Origin: Chrysophaeum taylorii
Taxonomy: Eukaryota; Sar; Pelagophyceae; Pelagomonadales; Pelagomonadaceae
DNA: 64,000 nt
Assembly: GCA_029834535.1 (NCBI GenBank)
Contig: JAQMWT010000190.1
Coordinates: 1 to 64,000 of the forward strand
Direction of reading: 5' to 3'
Each line of letters starts with the position of its first letter. The first letter of the stretch is position 1. The translations under genes and the position numbers were made by a program. This document shows positions 20,400 to 32,330 of the stretch, piece after piece. Under the pieces are notes generated by a model, which saw only the letters and a program-made list of their open reading frames with translations, did not search any database and was not told the DNA's origin.

Positions 20400-22590
20400 C
20401 ATGATTCAAGCCAAAGATATCAAAATTGATGAATATGAGTTGACCTGCCCCAAAGGTCTCTCAGACGCTGATCGCAAAGCTTATGTTGCTGCCATCTCCA
20501 AAGAGATTTTTGACATTGTTAAGTTTGGCTGCTTTAAACTAGCGCTGCCAATGGTCAACTCAAAGCCGATTGATACCCGTCTCGTCCTACGTATAAAAAC
20601 CAACGCTGCTGGTCAGTACATTAAACATAAAGCACGCCTGGTACTACGAGGATTCTTAGCCTCTCTGGGCACCGATTTCCTCAACACATTCAGCCCTATG
20701 GCACAGCTTACCGGCTTCCGTTGTGTTTTGGCGCTAGCAGCTCATCTGCGACTTCCCGTCTATCATGTCGACGTCCCCAACGCTTTTGTTCAAGCTCCCA
20801 TCGATTCGCATGTCTATGTTAAACTGCCACAAGGCATTTACCTTCTCGATCCCGAAGATACTAAATACCAAGGCCGCCGTCTTCCAAAGCGACTTAAATC
20901 TCTCAATGGATTGCGTCAGAGCCCTGCCCTTAGGAATCAAACCACAAACAGCTTCTTTATTCATTAGGCTACACACGACTTCGAACAGACACATGCATTT
21001 ACGCTAAAGTCCAAGCTGACGCTACATTTCTAATTTGCACGCTCTCAGTAGACGACGTCGTCATTGCTTGTACTTCGGAAACTCTACGTCGTGAGTTCCA
21101 GCAAGCCCTGAAAAAGGAATACTCCGTCGACACCTTCGAGGAAGTCCATACTCTCCTAGGCATGCGCATAACGCGTACAACAGATGGCTCTATATCACTG
21201 GATTGTCAGTCAGGCTAAACTTGACGCGTGTTCGAAGAGTAACTAACTAACTAACTTCAGACCTCTCCCGAGCATGGGAGCCAGGCCGGACCGACAGGAG
21301 CCAGTCCGGAATCACGGGCCTGTAGACGAGGAGCGCCGAAAGGTCGGTCGGCGGAGAGTGACCATCAAGCTCGTCGCCATGCGACGAGGAGACCGCGATG
21401 TGACTGACAACCAACTCGTCGATAACCTTCCGTCTTCGCCCCCCGGCCATACCCCGTCCCACTGCGAACGTTCCGGCTGCCAACCGGCCCGCCCGGGAGG
21501 CGAATAGGTGCCAACCTACGCCGGGAGGGCGGATGCCCTCGCAAGGCTCAGGATTCATGAGGCACCGTCCTCCATCGCAACCGCTGTCGGCGATCAGGGT
21601 AAGGGTACCCCATTTTAATACAGTTACGCCCCACTTCTACACCGATGTCACCATCAACCACGTATAAAACTGGAGAGCCATCTTCTGATATGGACAAGTT
21701 TATTCTTCATACCTTCTCTACCTTACTCGGCAAACTTACTTTTGTCCAATTAGCTTGTCGCCCTGATTTACCCCAAAGCCTTAGTCGTTGCTCTCGAGGA
21801 ATGCATAATCCAGCATTTCTGCATGTTCAAGTACTAACAGGAACGCTCCGCTACTTGCGCAAGCCCGAAATTCGTAATCTTCGCCTCTGGTACTACTCTG
21901 GTTCTTCCACTCTAATGGACCATCTTCGACTTCTTATCGGTAATCGTACTGACATGGCCACCATGTTGGACTACACTAAAGAACAAGTTAATTCAGGTAA
22001 CTTTGATCCACTGGTCGCATTCGTTGATGCCGATAATGCACCTTCTTATGAACAAGACCGCAAATCTACAACCGGCTAGGCTATCTTTTTGTTTGGTTCT
22101 CTCATCACTTGGAAGTCTAAGCTACAACCTATTACAGCTACTTCTACGCATGAGAGTGAACTTATCGGCCTTAATATGTGTGCCGATGATGTGGTTTGGT
22201 TACGCAAATTGGTAACGGAAATGGCATTCGTTATAAATCCTCACTTCTATCTCCGCCAACCTTCAGGGAAAGATCTGCTACTAGATTATGATGCTCACGA
22301 CAATCCCCTCCCATCGGACATGTCGTTCATACGTAACAGTCCTATACTTGGAGATTCGGCCTCTGCTATTCATCTATCAAATAACCCCGACAGCGCGACT
22401 AAGGCTAAAGCTATCAGCACACGCTGGTTCCGTATACGCGACTACGTACAGTTAGAACGAATACGCCTACATCATGTTTCCGGTACCCATAATATCGCCG
22501 ATGGATTTACCAAACCCTTTGGAGCTTCACTCTTCAGCAGATTTCGCACGTTACTCGGCTTACAACAACCCATAGCTCAACAAGATGGTT
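20400..22590 (+). pseudogene. Reverse transcriptase and RNase H of copia A1 (fossil)
   Basis: The RT shows KARLVLRGFLASLG, an FSPMA motif and VYHVDVPNAFVQA, the classic Ty1/copia fingers and palm. RNase H follows, with ATSTHESEL and a final FRIRDYVQ...HHVSGTHNIADGFTKP stretch. SINE copy d lies within the RT-RNase H interval. Confidence 0.85.
21241..21603 (-). mobile_element. SINE-like retroposon copy d (full length)
   Basis: 363 bp, nearly identical to copy c in inverted orientation, with the tail aactaactaactaac at the left. No target duplication is obvious, so the insertion may have been accompanied by local loss of target sequence. Confidence 0.8.
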
Positions 22591-22749
22591 AATCATTACC
22601 CTCCATTATGTCCGAAATGACTTTAAACTAACCCTGCTATGCGCAGGATACTGGCTTGCTAAAATGTGAAATGCTACATAAAATGTGATGTGGAGATTCC
22701 TCTCATGATGAATCCCACTAAAAACAAAGATGCTGCAAGCCGACGCCAC

Positions 22750-24720
22750 TCTACCATGAACCGTGGTCGCGGTGGTGGTATACTGTCACTGTCTCCACCT
22801 TTTAATGCTCTAACTCCAAGCGTTGCACCGACTAGTTCCCCTAATCGGAAATATCAAACCTATTTGTCGGTGGCGCAAGGACATCAATCTACGCCCGTTA
22901 CGCCCAAGGCGCCCAAGGCAACTGCCCAGCAACAGTCTAAATCGCAAGCAGCAAAGTCTGAGTATTTCCTGCTCAAACAGCTAAGTTTAACGTATTAGCG
23001 ATGATGTCCGGGAACGTTACTGCTCTTGGTTCATCGCCACCCAACATTCTTATTCCGCAACACAAGGACCCCCAGTGCTGGCTTAAGTCTTTGCAGCAGC
23101 TGCTTCGGAAGCACAACAGACAGAGTTTGTAGATAATGTACAATATCTCAGTTCATTGCTGTGTGTCAAAAATAAGCGTATTCGAAACGCCCCCGCTATA
23201 TCTCCTAACGAGGGAATACGTCTTCATCGCTTCCCACCCATTAAAGGGGTTGTCAAAGTACATGTGACGTGTACAAAGTGCTACAATAAAACTGATGCGC
23301 CGGGCACACCAGTCGTGCTCATCATCTGTAATGAAGATGAACTTAAAACTGACAGGATTCGCCAAATTATTGAGGATCATCTCGCGTCTGAGCAACACGC
23401 ATCCCACTGCTTTGACGTACCGCGCCCTTTCTTTTTGTTGATTTGTGCGCTGTGCGATCGGTCACACCATGGGATAGCCTTAATTCGCAACAGTCAGCAG
23501 CCATTCCAACTGTCTTGTTTTAATGATCCGGCTGCTCACACTCGAGCTATAATCCTCCGCCTTGGAAAGTCAATTGCTATTAATAAGCAGCTCAAAGAGG
23601 CAATCATGCTAACTGCGACATCCCTTAAAGTTGATGCCTCTAAAATCATTGTTCACCTTGACGATAGCACCATGCTTTTACTTCAGCTGCCCTTTATCTC
23701 GAGTGTAAATCTTGAGATTCTTGTAGCAACTTGGCCTTTGTTACATTCTGTTGAAGATAAAGTATGTGTAGAAACCAACCCGGATGAGCTACTTAACGTG
23801 CTTGTCGAACGCTTCGTTAATGATGTTTCCCACCAATTTAACGCAATCTCCTCCGAGACGTTACCGCCAATGCTCAATTATTTTCGTCAACTATCACCTG
23901 TACAGCAAACTGCCTTTAAAATGTGCTAATCCAGGTTGGCTACCCTTCGGACATAATTGATGTCTTTTCAGATGATACTTCTTCTGAAGATGTTTCACCA
24001 GCGCCGATCGACAATCCACCCGCTGAACCCACGCCAGATAAAGCTAACGACAATATGGCTGAATCTTTACATCAATTAAAAGAAGAGGTTCGGTCTTTAT
24101 CCTTACGTCTCACTAATACCGAACAGCAATTGATGGCGCGAGATCAACAACTATCGCTTGCATTTACATCTCTCACACAGATGCAAGAGACTTACGAAAA
24201 TTTAAACACTCAAGTGATTGATAACATCAAGCATGTGTCTCTATTAGACAACATCTTGTCAAGTCTTCAGATGCATCAGGACACCATAATCCCATCCTCT
24301 GCTGTATTTGTCCATATCATTTCTCGGTCGCTTATCTCATCTATTGGACAGCTCCCTCCAGATACGTATAATGAGGCACAGCAAGTTCAAATCGACGCAG
24401 CAGCTCATCACCTCCACACAGCTATGTCTGATGCAAATGATCGTGTTATTCCTGCATTGGATCTACACGCTCTTACACCCGATGCTGCTATGTCTTTCCT
24501 TTCGTCTGTCATATCACCCTTGGTCACCTTGAGTGATGCAATGACTACGCACAATACTAACACTACTAACGACCTACCCTCTGATGTTCATAATTCGACT
24601 TCTCCAGAGTTAAAAAGGAACTGGACGATAATAGCGAAGATGAATTGGACCATACATCTGATGCGGATACTGATACAGCTTCTTTGCGTAACATTACAAC
24701 ACGCTCGACATCATAATTAA
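22750..24720 (+). pseudogene. Post-pol coding region of copia A1 (fossil)
   Basis: Downstream of RNase H, in the same sense, is coding sequence starting MNRGRGGGILSLSPPF. It continues with Cys pairs (TCTKC, ICALCDR) and an acidic and coiled-coil part (SLHQLKEEVRSLSLRLTNTE). It does not resemble Gag or Pol. Copy A2 keeps the same region in a better state, and family B has a counterpart with the same architecture. Conservation across two families shows it is a genuine accessory gene. An envelope-like or nucleic-acid-binding role is possible, but no membrane segment is evident. Confidence 0.7.
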
Positions 24721-24833
24721 TTTGTCCTGTTCTGTTGTTGTTTGTTCCATTGTCCACTGTTTTCATGTATATTGCACAAGTTCCGCCTCAAGAACGTCTG
24801 AAATGCACAAACCGTTTCCACACGTTGAGGGGG

Positions 24834-25224
24834 TCCAGAGAGCTACACTATTATGTGTGCGACACTGGAACATTTTCACACCTATCTCTACACGAGGGTT
24901 TTCTCTCCGTAATGCGGCTTTCCCTCTTTCTTTCCTTCCTTACCCTTCCGCCCTTTTTATTTCATGACTATGAAGAACCCAGTCTGAAGCTCTTTTCCAA
25001 CATGGAGTAGGCCTCCAGGTGCGTACCGTCGGGTACGGGGTTTTCTGTTTAATTAACAGAGACTTCGTTCCCCGTTGTCCGTGTAAACGCTTCTATGGGA
25101 CCTAATGTCCTTCAGGAGTTAGGGCCTACCTCGTGTAGTAGCACGTGACAAGCGGAATGGTCTGTACACGCCGAAGACTGCACGCAGTCTCTACCATGTA
25201 CCCGGAGAGGGTCAAATCTCTCCA
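24834..25224 (+). repeat. 3' LTR of copia A1
   Basis: Preceded by the purine tract tgaggggg and followed by the TCATG target duplication (25225-25229). It differs from the 5' LTR at only a few sites. Confidence 0.9.
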
Positions 25225-26560
25225 TCATGGCGAGGCTCTGCGAATTGAACTCGTCCAGCCGCGAAGTGGCCGCGCCGGCGATCGCCTCGAAAAGCTGAGG
25301 TGCCGCGATGCCCGCTTTTGCAAAGGCCCATGCCGTGCTAGCAAGGCCCTGCGGATTGAAGTCGTCGAGTCTTGAGATGGTCGCGCCGGCGATCGCCGTG
25401 AATAATCGAGGTGCCTCAATGTCCGCCGTCACAAAGGCCCACGCCGTGTAGGCGAGGTCCTGCGGTTCGAACTCGTGGAGCCGCGAAGGAGCCGCGCTGG
25501 CGATCGCCGCGAAAAGCTTGAGTTCCTCGTCGCCAGCTTTCGCGAAGGCCCACAGCGTGTTGGTGAGGTTCTGCGCTTTGAATTCGTTCAGCCGCGAGGA
25601 AGCTGCGCCGGCGATCGCCGCGAAGAGCTGACGTGCCTCGATGCCCGCCGTCGCGAAGGCCCACACCGTGTTCGCCAGATTCTGCGGATTTAATTCGCTC
25701 AGTTTTGCAGTGGCCAGGACGGCAATTGCAGCGAAGAGCTGGGGTGCATCGGTGCGCGTCTTCGCGAAGGCCCACGCCGTGTTGGCGAAGTCCTGCGGAT
25801 TGAACTCCTCCAGTTTTGAAGTGGCCACGCTGGCTATCGCAGCGAATAGCCGACGTGCCTTCATACGTGCCCTCGCGAATGCGCACGCCGTGTTGGCGCG
25901 GTTCTGCGCGTCGAACTCTTGAATGTGGCGCCGACAAGCGCCCGCGAGGGTCATTACACGGTGATCGCGCTACATGTCGCCGTTTCGGCCTCCAAACTTA
26001 GGTTCACGGTGCGCGGCAGTCGACAGGTTCTGAGCGCTGAATTTGTCGCCTCGAGCGGCGAAGAGCGAGAGAGTTGTCTCTGGAGTCGCACCGCGGCCCG
26101 TCATCTGCTTCCCCCACAGTATTTGTTGCCATCGCGGTGCCTCGGCGCCGCTGGCTCGTGTGTGGCTCGAGCGAGTGTCGACGCCGTTCGGGTCGGGCCG
26201 GCAGGCGTCGCCACGACGCCGCGTCTCGCGATCCTCGTCCCGCCGTCGCCGCGCCGGCGACAGAGAACGGCGAAAGTATCGACAGTCCCGCCACCGGTTG
26301 GTGTGCGCGCTAGGTAGCCGTGGTCTTGGCGACCGAGAACGGCGAAAGGCGAGAACGTCGCGGCCCTCATTGTGCCGATAGCTTGCAAAGCCAAATCGTC
26401 CCGGCGACCGCGAGCGACGCCGGTCTCGATCGGCGCGCCGGTCGTCTTCCCCACCCCGGTGGTCATCGTACCGCGTCGACCGCTTTGGTTGCCTTCGGTG
26501 GCGCTCGTAGTTTGAGGGCGAGTCGTCGCATCCCCCTTGAGTTGGAGTTTCCCGCGGCCG
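25225..26560 (-). pseudogene. OPR-like repeat / RAP-domain protein, 5' part
   Basis: Six to seven 37-residue OPR-like repeats (EFNPQDFANTAWAFAKTRTDAPQLFAAIA and similar) read in one frame from about 25950 to the copia insertion. Upstream, another frame shows WQQILWGK, ETTLSLFAARGDKFSAQN and LSTAAHRE, which looks like the partial first helical repeat of this protein type. Before that is an Arg/Ser-rich stretch (RRSRSPGRF, RRSLSPARRRRDEDRE) back to about 26.5 kb. The true start is not clear. With the 3' part the gene would encode about 27 repeats plus the RAP domain. Frame changes and the insertion make it a likely pseudogene. The mitochondrial insertion begins about 200 bases upstream. Confidence 0.7.
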
Positions 26561-26773
26561 CCAATCCCCTCCTCGAGGATGGCCATCAACGCTACGTACG
26601 CTGCGTGCGCCAGTCTCCCACCTGTCGACGGCGATACGGTGGCTCGTCGACGTGCCTATTCCGATCGCCGTCGTGCCTTATTTTCCCATAACCAGTCTTG
26701 CTGCGATCCATATTCGTCACAACTCGTTGAGATCTGTCCGTTGGATAAGAAATCGCAAAACTAACCCCTGGCT

Positions 26774-26801
26774 TCACAAGCAAAAACCATGTATCCCAAT
26801 T
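26774..26801 (-). pseudogene. nad5: Mitochondrial nad5 insertion, third piece
   Basis: The minus strand reads LGYMVFAC, the residues that follow CSQL in NAD5, directly adjoining the outer end of copia C. It continues the piece at 42472-42946 across the copia element. Confidence 0.7.
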
Positions 26802-26935
26802 CGCAAGAGTGTCATGTGTGTATGAAGTGAACGTGGCATGTGACCTAGTGTCAGGACAGGCGACGTGGCGCGTGCGTGGCGTGTGCGTGGCGCGTGCGTG
26901 GTGTGTCAGTGGCGTGTCACTGGGACAGGCTGGTG
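26802..26935 (-). repeat. LTR of copia C (3' end of element)
   Basis: Apart from the number of cgtgcgtgg units, it is nearly identical to 42311-42466. On the minus strand it runs CACCAGCC...CACTCTTGCG, without the usual TG...CA ends. Confidence 0.75.
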
Positions 26936-27064
26936 CCTCCCCATCCAGCGAAGCGATCAGGTGCGAAGAGAGGGCTGCATGAGGCACGTAAAAGGAGCGA
27001 AAGCGCATCAGAAGGGCGCGAGAAAAAGGACAAGAACAGAGTGAGGTAGGACCTCCCAAGGAGT

Positions 27065-29048
27065 CTAGGAGAGGTGAGGGGTGGCATGACCGGTGAGGAA
27101 GACAGTATCGCGGTCGAAGAGGTCAGCGTCCTCGTTGGAAACGAAGACGTTGGCGTAATTGAGCTTGGTCTTGACGTACTTGTAGGCACAGTCGTACGCA
27201 TCAACTGCGCAAATGAGGGCATTGAGGGCGATACGCAGATGGCGACGGACGATCTTCAGTGCCGGTCGGTTATCACACCATACCGTGGTGCGAGGCGGCC
27301 GGACCCCCTCGAGGGTCTGGATGAGGTGGCGCACGCCAAGAAGGCGACGGACAGTGTGAGACAGGGCTAAGATGGCAACTCAGGCGTGCTGTGGCACGTC
27401 GCAGAGACGCGCCGACTGGCCCCAGAGACGCAGGCCCCCTGGAGGAGAACGGCACCACCGAGACGCGAAAGGGCAGAGCCGTGCGCACCGCGAGCGAGCT
27501 CATAGCCAAGACTCTCGTCCGCGTAAGCAGCGAGGTGGAAGGCGCCCGGTAGGCAGCACAAAACAGGATGCCAAGGTCCCGGTGAGCCGCGAGCCAACGC
27601 AGGGCGCGGTCGAGGGCCCGAGCGTGGCGCTCGGACCACACGTTTACGGCGGTGGCCAGGACGTGAACCGTGCGCGCGAAGGTGGGCAACGTCGCCCGCG
27701 TGAACATGAGCAGACCAAGGGCCTCGCGTGGGTTGCTGGCGAGCGCGGCACGGACGTCGCCGCCGTCGGCCGTCTTGTCGGGTACGTTGGGGTCGACGTT
27801 GAAGTCCAGGTGCATCGGTGTGGCAGGCCCGACCGTGATCGAGCCGTAGCCGAGGTGGCCGAGGACTTTGTCGATGTACGGGCGCTGGTGGGCGAAGACA
27901 GAGCCATCGGCACGGTAGTCGAGGGTGATGCCGCAGATGTCGTGAGCGACGTCGTCCCACGTCATGACAAAACGGTCGCTGAGCGCAGCGCGTACTTCAG
28001 CCACGGCGTCCGGTTGGCCCGCGAGCGGAATGTTGTCGACAACGCTGATGAGTACCGTCGGCGGCCCAGTATCTTCATAGCGGTAGAAGAAGCAGGGGTG
28101 GTACGGCGATTCGAGGAAGCCAAGAAGGCCGAGGTACTCGACGAACGTCTCATACCACTTGCGGCCCGCATGGGGCTGGCCGTAGACAGGCTTGAGCGTG
28201 AGCCACAGCGACCGAGCGGGGTCGTATCGTTGGTCCGGAGGAAGGTCTGCCATGTAGTCGCCAATGTGGCGAGGCGGGCGCATGTAGCGGCGCTCATGAG
28301 GCAGGAGTGGGTGAGATTGGAGGTAGGCGCACCGAGCGTCCCCGGCGCAGGTGACATAGCCGTACCGGTTGCGGACGGCCTCGAAGACGAGCACGGCATT
28401 GTTGTCAGCGCATGGCGACGCGTACGAGGGTGAAACCGCAGTGACGGTACAAGGCGCATCGTCGTGGTCCACCGGGACGGCGAGCGCGTGCGCAGCCTCG
28501 GTCCGTTTGGCCTGAGCCCCGTCGTAGCAGAAGCGAACCTTCTGCGTGCCATCGCGCTTGACGGCGAGGGCGGTAATGCAGCCGACGACCACGGCGTCAT
28601 CAGGGACGTCACGGGCGGCTACAACGCGGATGGCCTCGAATTGGAAGAAGGCGCCGTGTTCCTCGAGGACGGCCGCCGTCCAGCCAGGCGCGTCCGGGCG
28701 GCCACGGGCCTCCCGGAGAGATCGGGGAGCCGTCGGGTCGGGGGGTCCGTAGTCGAAGGCGAAGGTCGAGGGCGGCGCCTCGTGCCAAAAGGCAGGGTCC
28801 TGGTCGTCGTCGAACAAGCCCGGGCCCGGTAGCGGGGCGTGGTCGGGAGCGGGTTCGCCGGCCGACGTGGCGGTCGCGTACGCCTGCGCAATCTTGCAGG
28901 CTTGGGTCAAGGTAGGGGGCGGGGCCGGTGGCCGTGCCGGGGGGTCGGCGTCCGCGAGCGGGGCGGTGGCCGCTGCACGCAAGCTGTCGAGGGTGGTGCG
29001 GAGCAAGTCGGTCGTAACAGGCGTGCCCGGTGCGGCGAGGAAGCGGAC
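27065..29048 (-). pseudogene. Reverse transcriptase and RNase H of copia C (fossil)
   Basis: RT-type sequence with FCYDGAQAKRTEAAH, GDARCAYLQSHPLLPHERRYMRPP and LKPVYGQPHAGRKWYE, typical of copia RT. A short RNase H end follows (TTVWCDNRPALKIVRR, YVKTKLNYANVFV). It encodes a protein strongly rich in Ala, Pro, Arg and Asp, unlike families A and B. Confidence 0.8.
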
Positions 29049-29053
29049 GGTCG

Positions 29054-29369
29054 TGTGGCGGCAACTCCCGCCTCCTAAGGCTTACCCCTCTTCTAGCCCT
29101 CCCCCCTTTTCAGGGGCACCCTACTCCGTTCTGATGATGTCAGTTTTCTCTATGACATCATCTCCCCTGATTTCTGTGTTTCGATAATATCTTAATCATA
29201 AAGCAACGGCCGATCCTCAAGTTGTGAGGACCAGGCACGGAAGTTGTTTGTGGTTGTGTGGCGGTAGAACGGCCATCCTCGTCCAGTGACTCCATCAAGG
29301 GCACGGACGCGAGCGCCGAGCCAGGATTCGAAGGCACGCCAGGTAGGCCTAAATTCTCCTTACGCCACA
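29054..29369 (+). repeat. 5' LTR of the gypsy element
   Basis: The ends TGTGGCG and CGCCACA form perfect 7-bp inverted repeats. It matches 39180-39493. Confidence 0.92.
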
Positions 29370-29371
29370 GG

Positions 29372-29394
29372 TGGTGGAGGAATACGAGATTCGA
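29372..29394 (+). other. Primer binding site of the gypsy element
   Basis: Starts TGGTGGAGGAATACGAGATT two bases after the LTR. Its complement ends in CCACCA preceded by a T-loop-like TCGAATC, so it matches the 3' end of a tRNA. Which tRNA cannot be told here. Confidence 0.65.
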
Positions 29395-29829
29395 GCGACC
29401 ATATCGGTCGCAGCGAACGAGTGCATCTTGCATTCTCTACACGGTCCGGACAAGCCGTGCGCGCCCTGATCAAGCGCGCCGACAAGGAATTCCAGAAGGA
29501 CCACTGCCGTGGGAAAGTCCCCCGGCCGGATACGTTAGTCGTCGGAGGTGACGACGCGCGATTCGGTTCTAGCCGACGCGCAACCCGGGTACCGCTGCCG
29601 CAGGCGAGCGGAGTGAGATCGCAACTCACTGAGGCATTGATTGCCGGGCAGAGACGAATTCTGCCGCCCACCGGACTGATATATCGGTCGGTGGAAGACG
29701 CACGCGACGACGATATTACGCGTGTCGTGGACGAGTAGAAGTCCCAGAGTCGAAGGAGCACGAGAACCACGACGACTCAATCATTTTGGACCCGCTCTGA
29801 TCTCGGCCGATTAGAACGAGCCAGAGCCG

Positions 29830-31560
29830 ATATGGAAGACGATGATGCTGCCGTCGAGCAGATGCGATATGAAGAACCGCCAAGCCGTCAGGATGAGACG
29901 AGCGAGCGGAATGACGATGATGATAATGATGACGATGAAGAAGAGCACGACACGGAAGTTGACGACGAGGAAGAAGAGCTAGACTACAACAACGGCGAGC
30001 CCGCGGAGAGACCGCCGGGAGGACGATCGACAGCTCCGTCAACGCGTGCACGACCCCCGGATGTAACGGGAATGAATGAATTATACGAGGCTCACTTGCG
30101 GGCATTACGCGAAGAGAACGAACGCGCGCAGGAACGACTTTTAAAACAAATAGAAGAAGAAAACGAACGAAACGAGCGGCTACAACGGAAGGAGGCCGAA
30201 GAATTAAGAGAGCAATTGCGTAGGGCCAACGCTCGAGCAGACGACCTCCAAGATCAAGTAGACTCGTTGACACGTGAAAGAGACAAGTTGCGTACGCCGA
30301 GTCGATCAAGGCGAGCGAGCAGCCCGGGGTCCCGAGCTGAGGAAGAGCCGCCAACTACACGATCACGCGCGAAAGCTAGGAAGCCGCGCTATGAAGACGA
30401 CGATGACGAAGAAAAGGAGGAGACGCGTGGCGACGGAAGGATCGACACCCAAGAGTTCTTGATGGGTTTCACGGATCGATTCGCCAGCGCGTTAGCTAAA
30501 CACGATCGCAACAAGGAGCGGCGATCAACCTCCGGATTAAAGACCGAAACTTTTAAACTGGTTCTCGATGGACGCGATCAGGACCAGTTCGATTTACATG
30601 CGGGCGCGGTGATGAGTACGTTAGCCGAAGACCATTTTAGCTTGGAGAAACTACGGTACCTGCTGCCCGCGACCCTGCGCGACACAGTCGCACCGATTTT
30701 TCGAGAACACTTAAAGAAGTACGAAGACCTGTGTAAAGATCTCGATCAACCAGCGTCTTTTTATTTACGTCGGGATATCGACGATGAGGAGTACGGTTCA
30801 GTGGTACGACGATTACGACGATTGAATGAGAAGTATTGCCCCAAGATTTTGAAATATTTCCGAGAGAGTTGCCCACTGCCGGTGACGGCAGAGGAATCGC
30901 TACGAAAGTTGCAAGGCACTACCCAAGCGACCGTTCCGAAACGCTCTTTGGAACGCCACGTGCATACGTATTGCATTAAATTTCAGCAAGAGGCCATGGC
31001 GTACGGCTCTGTGGCCAATCGGGATCTCAACGATATGGAGATCATCTCTTACTTGATACGTGGACTGGAGTCCAGCGAATTGAAATCCCGCGTGCGAACC
31101 ATGCGCAGCGGGCACCCGACGACGTACAAGACGTTTACGTCTACACTGTCATTGATTACACGGCTCGAGAACGATTTCGCGACAGCCATGGCGGTGAAGA
31201 ACAGCCGAAATTCAACGAACCCATCGGGCGGGAAGCTGCAGAAGCCACCGTCTGGACGCGGAGGACGGGCGCTCGCCTCGGGAACGAAAGATAAAACGAC
31301 GAAATATGAAGCATTGCGCCTCGAAGAGAATCCGAAAAGGTGGTTCGAGAGGACATGCAAGGATTGTGGGTTTTTCTTAATGACCCTCGACAAGGATGAA
31401 CACGGGAACCGGGTCATTTGCAACCGCGAGCCTGATGACTATTATGTGTCGATGTGTAAATACATCGAAGACGTCAAAAAGCCCAGCTCGCGAGGACGAT
31501 GGGAGAGCCGACAAAAGAGAGATAATCATTCGCGTGACGACGGCAGTTCTAATGCCACCC
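29830..31560 (+). pseudogene. gag region of the gypsy element (fossil)
   Basis: About 580 codons. The N-terminus is very acidic, with Asp/Glu runs. A strong coiled coil follows (EENERAQERLLKQIEEENER and on to LTRERDKL), then a capsid-like helical domain (FKLVLDGRDQDQFDLHAGAV). It ends with a Cys-rich KDCGFFLM segment. Gag forms the particle around the element RNA in living relatives. Confidence 0.7.
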
Positions 31561-31599
31561 TCGGTTCGAGCTGCTGACGATATTCAGAGCAGGCTCAAT

Positions 31600-32330
31600 G
31601 ATATGGGCACGCAGCTGACCACGGTTATGGATTCCGTGAAGCACTTAAAAGACGGACACGGCCGATCGTCTTCGACACGACCGGGCCGTCGAGATAGCCG
31701 GAGCCCCCGACGCCGCGACAAGAGCCGTAGCAGCTCGCGCCAACGCCGACGGAAAGACAGCCGGAGCTCTAGCAGACATTCACGCCGCCGCCGGCGACGA
31801 AGATCTCGCGATCGAAATTCGGACGGTGGTCGTTACCGGGAAGACTCGGGACATTCGTCTGCCACGTTCGCGTTTACGACCCCTTGCGGTCAACAGTTAC
31901 CATTAGGAGTGATGGTGTACCCGCACACGGACACCCGCACCGAAGACGCAGCCGACGCCCTTGCCGCGGCCGCATTCGAAGATCTTGCTCGCCCGCCGAT
32001 GGACGAGCCACCCAACGACGTGCTGACCGATCGTCGGTCTTTAGCACAGATTTATGAGGAGATGTCGAGCGATGAACTCGAAGATTCGAGCGATGACCTC
32101 GAAGCTCCACGATACTGGGAAGGCGATTCATATTCGGAAGATGAAGAAGCTACACCTTGTGAACCAGTGTCCGCGATAACGTCACTTGACGAGTCGTCCA
32201 CGGACGACGCACCGTTTGTTTTTGAGGAGGAAGCCCTCGACGCTATCGGCTTATCCGTGGACCCTCCGGGGACGACCTTTAGCGACCGAACTGTCTGTGA
32301 GCCAGACATGGATTTCTGCAGTTATAGTCG
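31600..32330 (+). pseudogene. Arg/Ser-rich region of the gypsy element (fossil)
   Basis: A dense run of RS and RR dipeptides (SRSPRRRDKSRSSSRQRRRK, SRHSRRRRRRRSRDRN) resembles the RS domain of splicing factors. Acidic sequence follows. It takes the place where a nucleocapsid would sit and may have bound RNA. Confidence 0.55.

Larger units (their letters stand above)
11953..25224 (+). mobile_element. Ty1/copia element, family A copy 1 (A1)
   Basis: A 13.3-kb element with near-identical LTRs (399 and 391 bp, about 97-98% alike by eye) and a 5-bp target duplication, inserted in the OPR/RAP gene. The order of parts is gag, protease, a long spacer, integrase, reverse transcriptase, RNase H, then an extra coding region after pol. 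Integrase before RT fixes it as Ty1/copia. It is broken in roughly ten places and carries four SINE-like insertions. The LTR similarity implies a fairly recent insertion. Its internal region is visibly more AT-rich than the host genes around it. Confidence 0.9.

Noticed and set aside
21247-21558. A 103-codon frame shared by SINE copies c and d
   Set aside because: The copies are nearly identical DNA, so a shared frame is expected; it is lost in copy e, truncated in b and f, and has no known domain.
27372-28832. Long plus-strand frames opposite copia C RT, and similar frames at 39.7-41.6 kb
   Set aside because: GC-rich antisense shadows; the minus-strand copia domains explain the coding signal.
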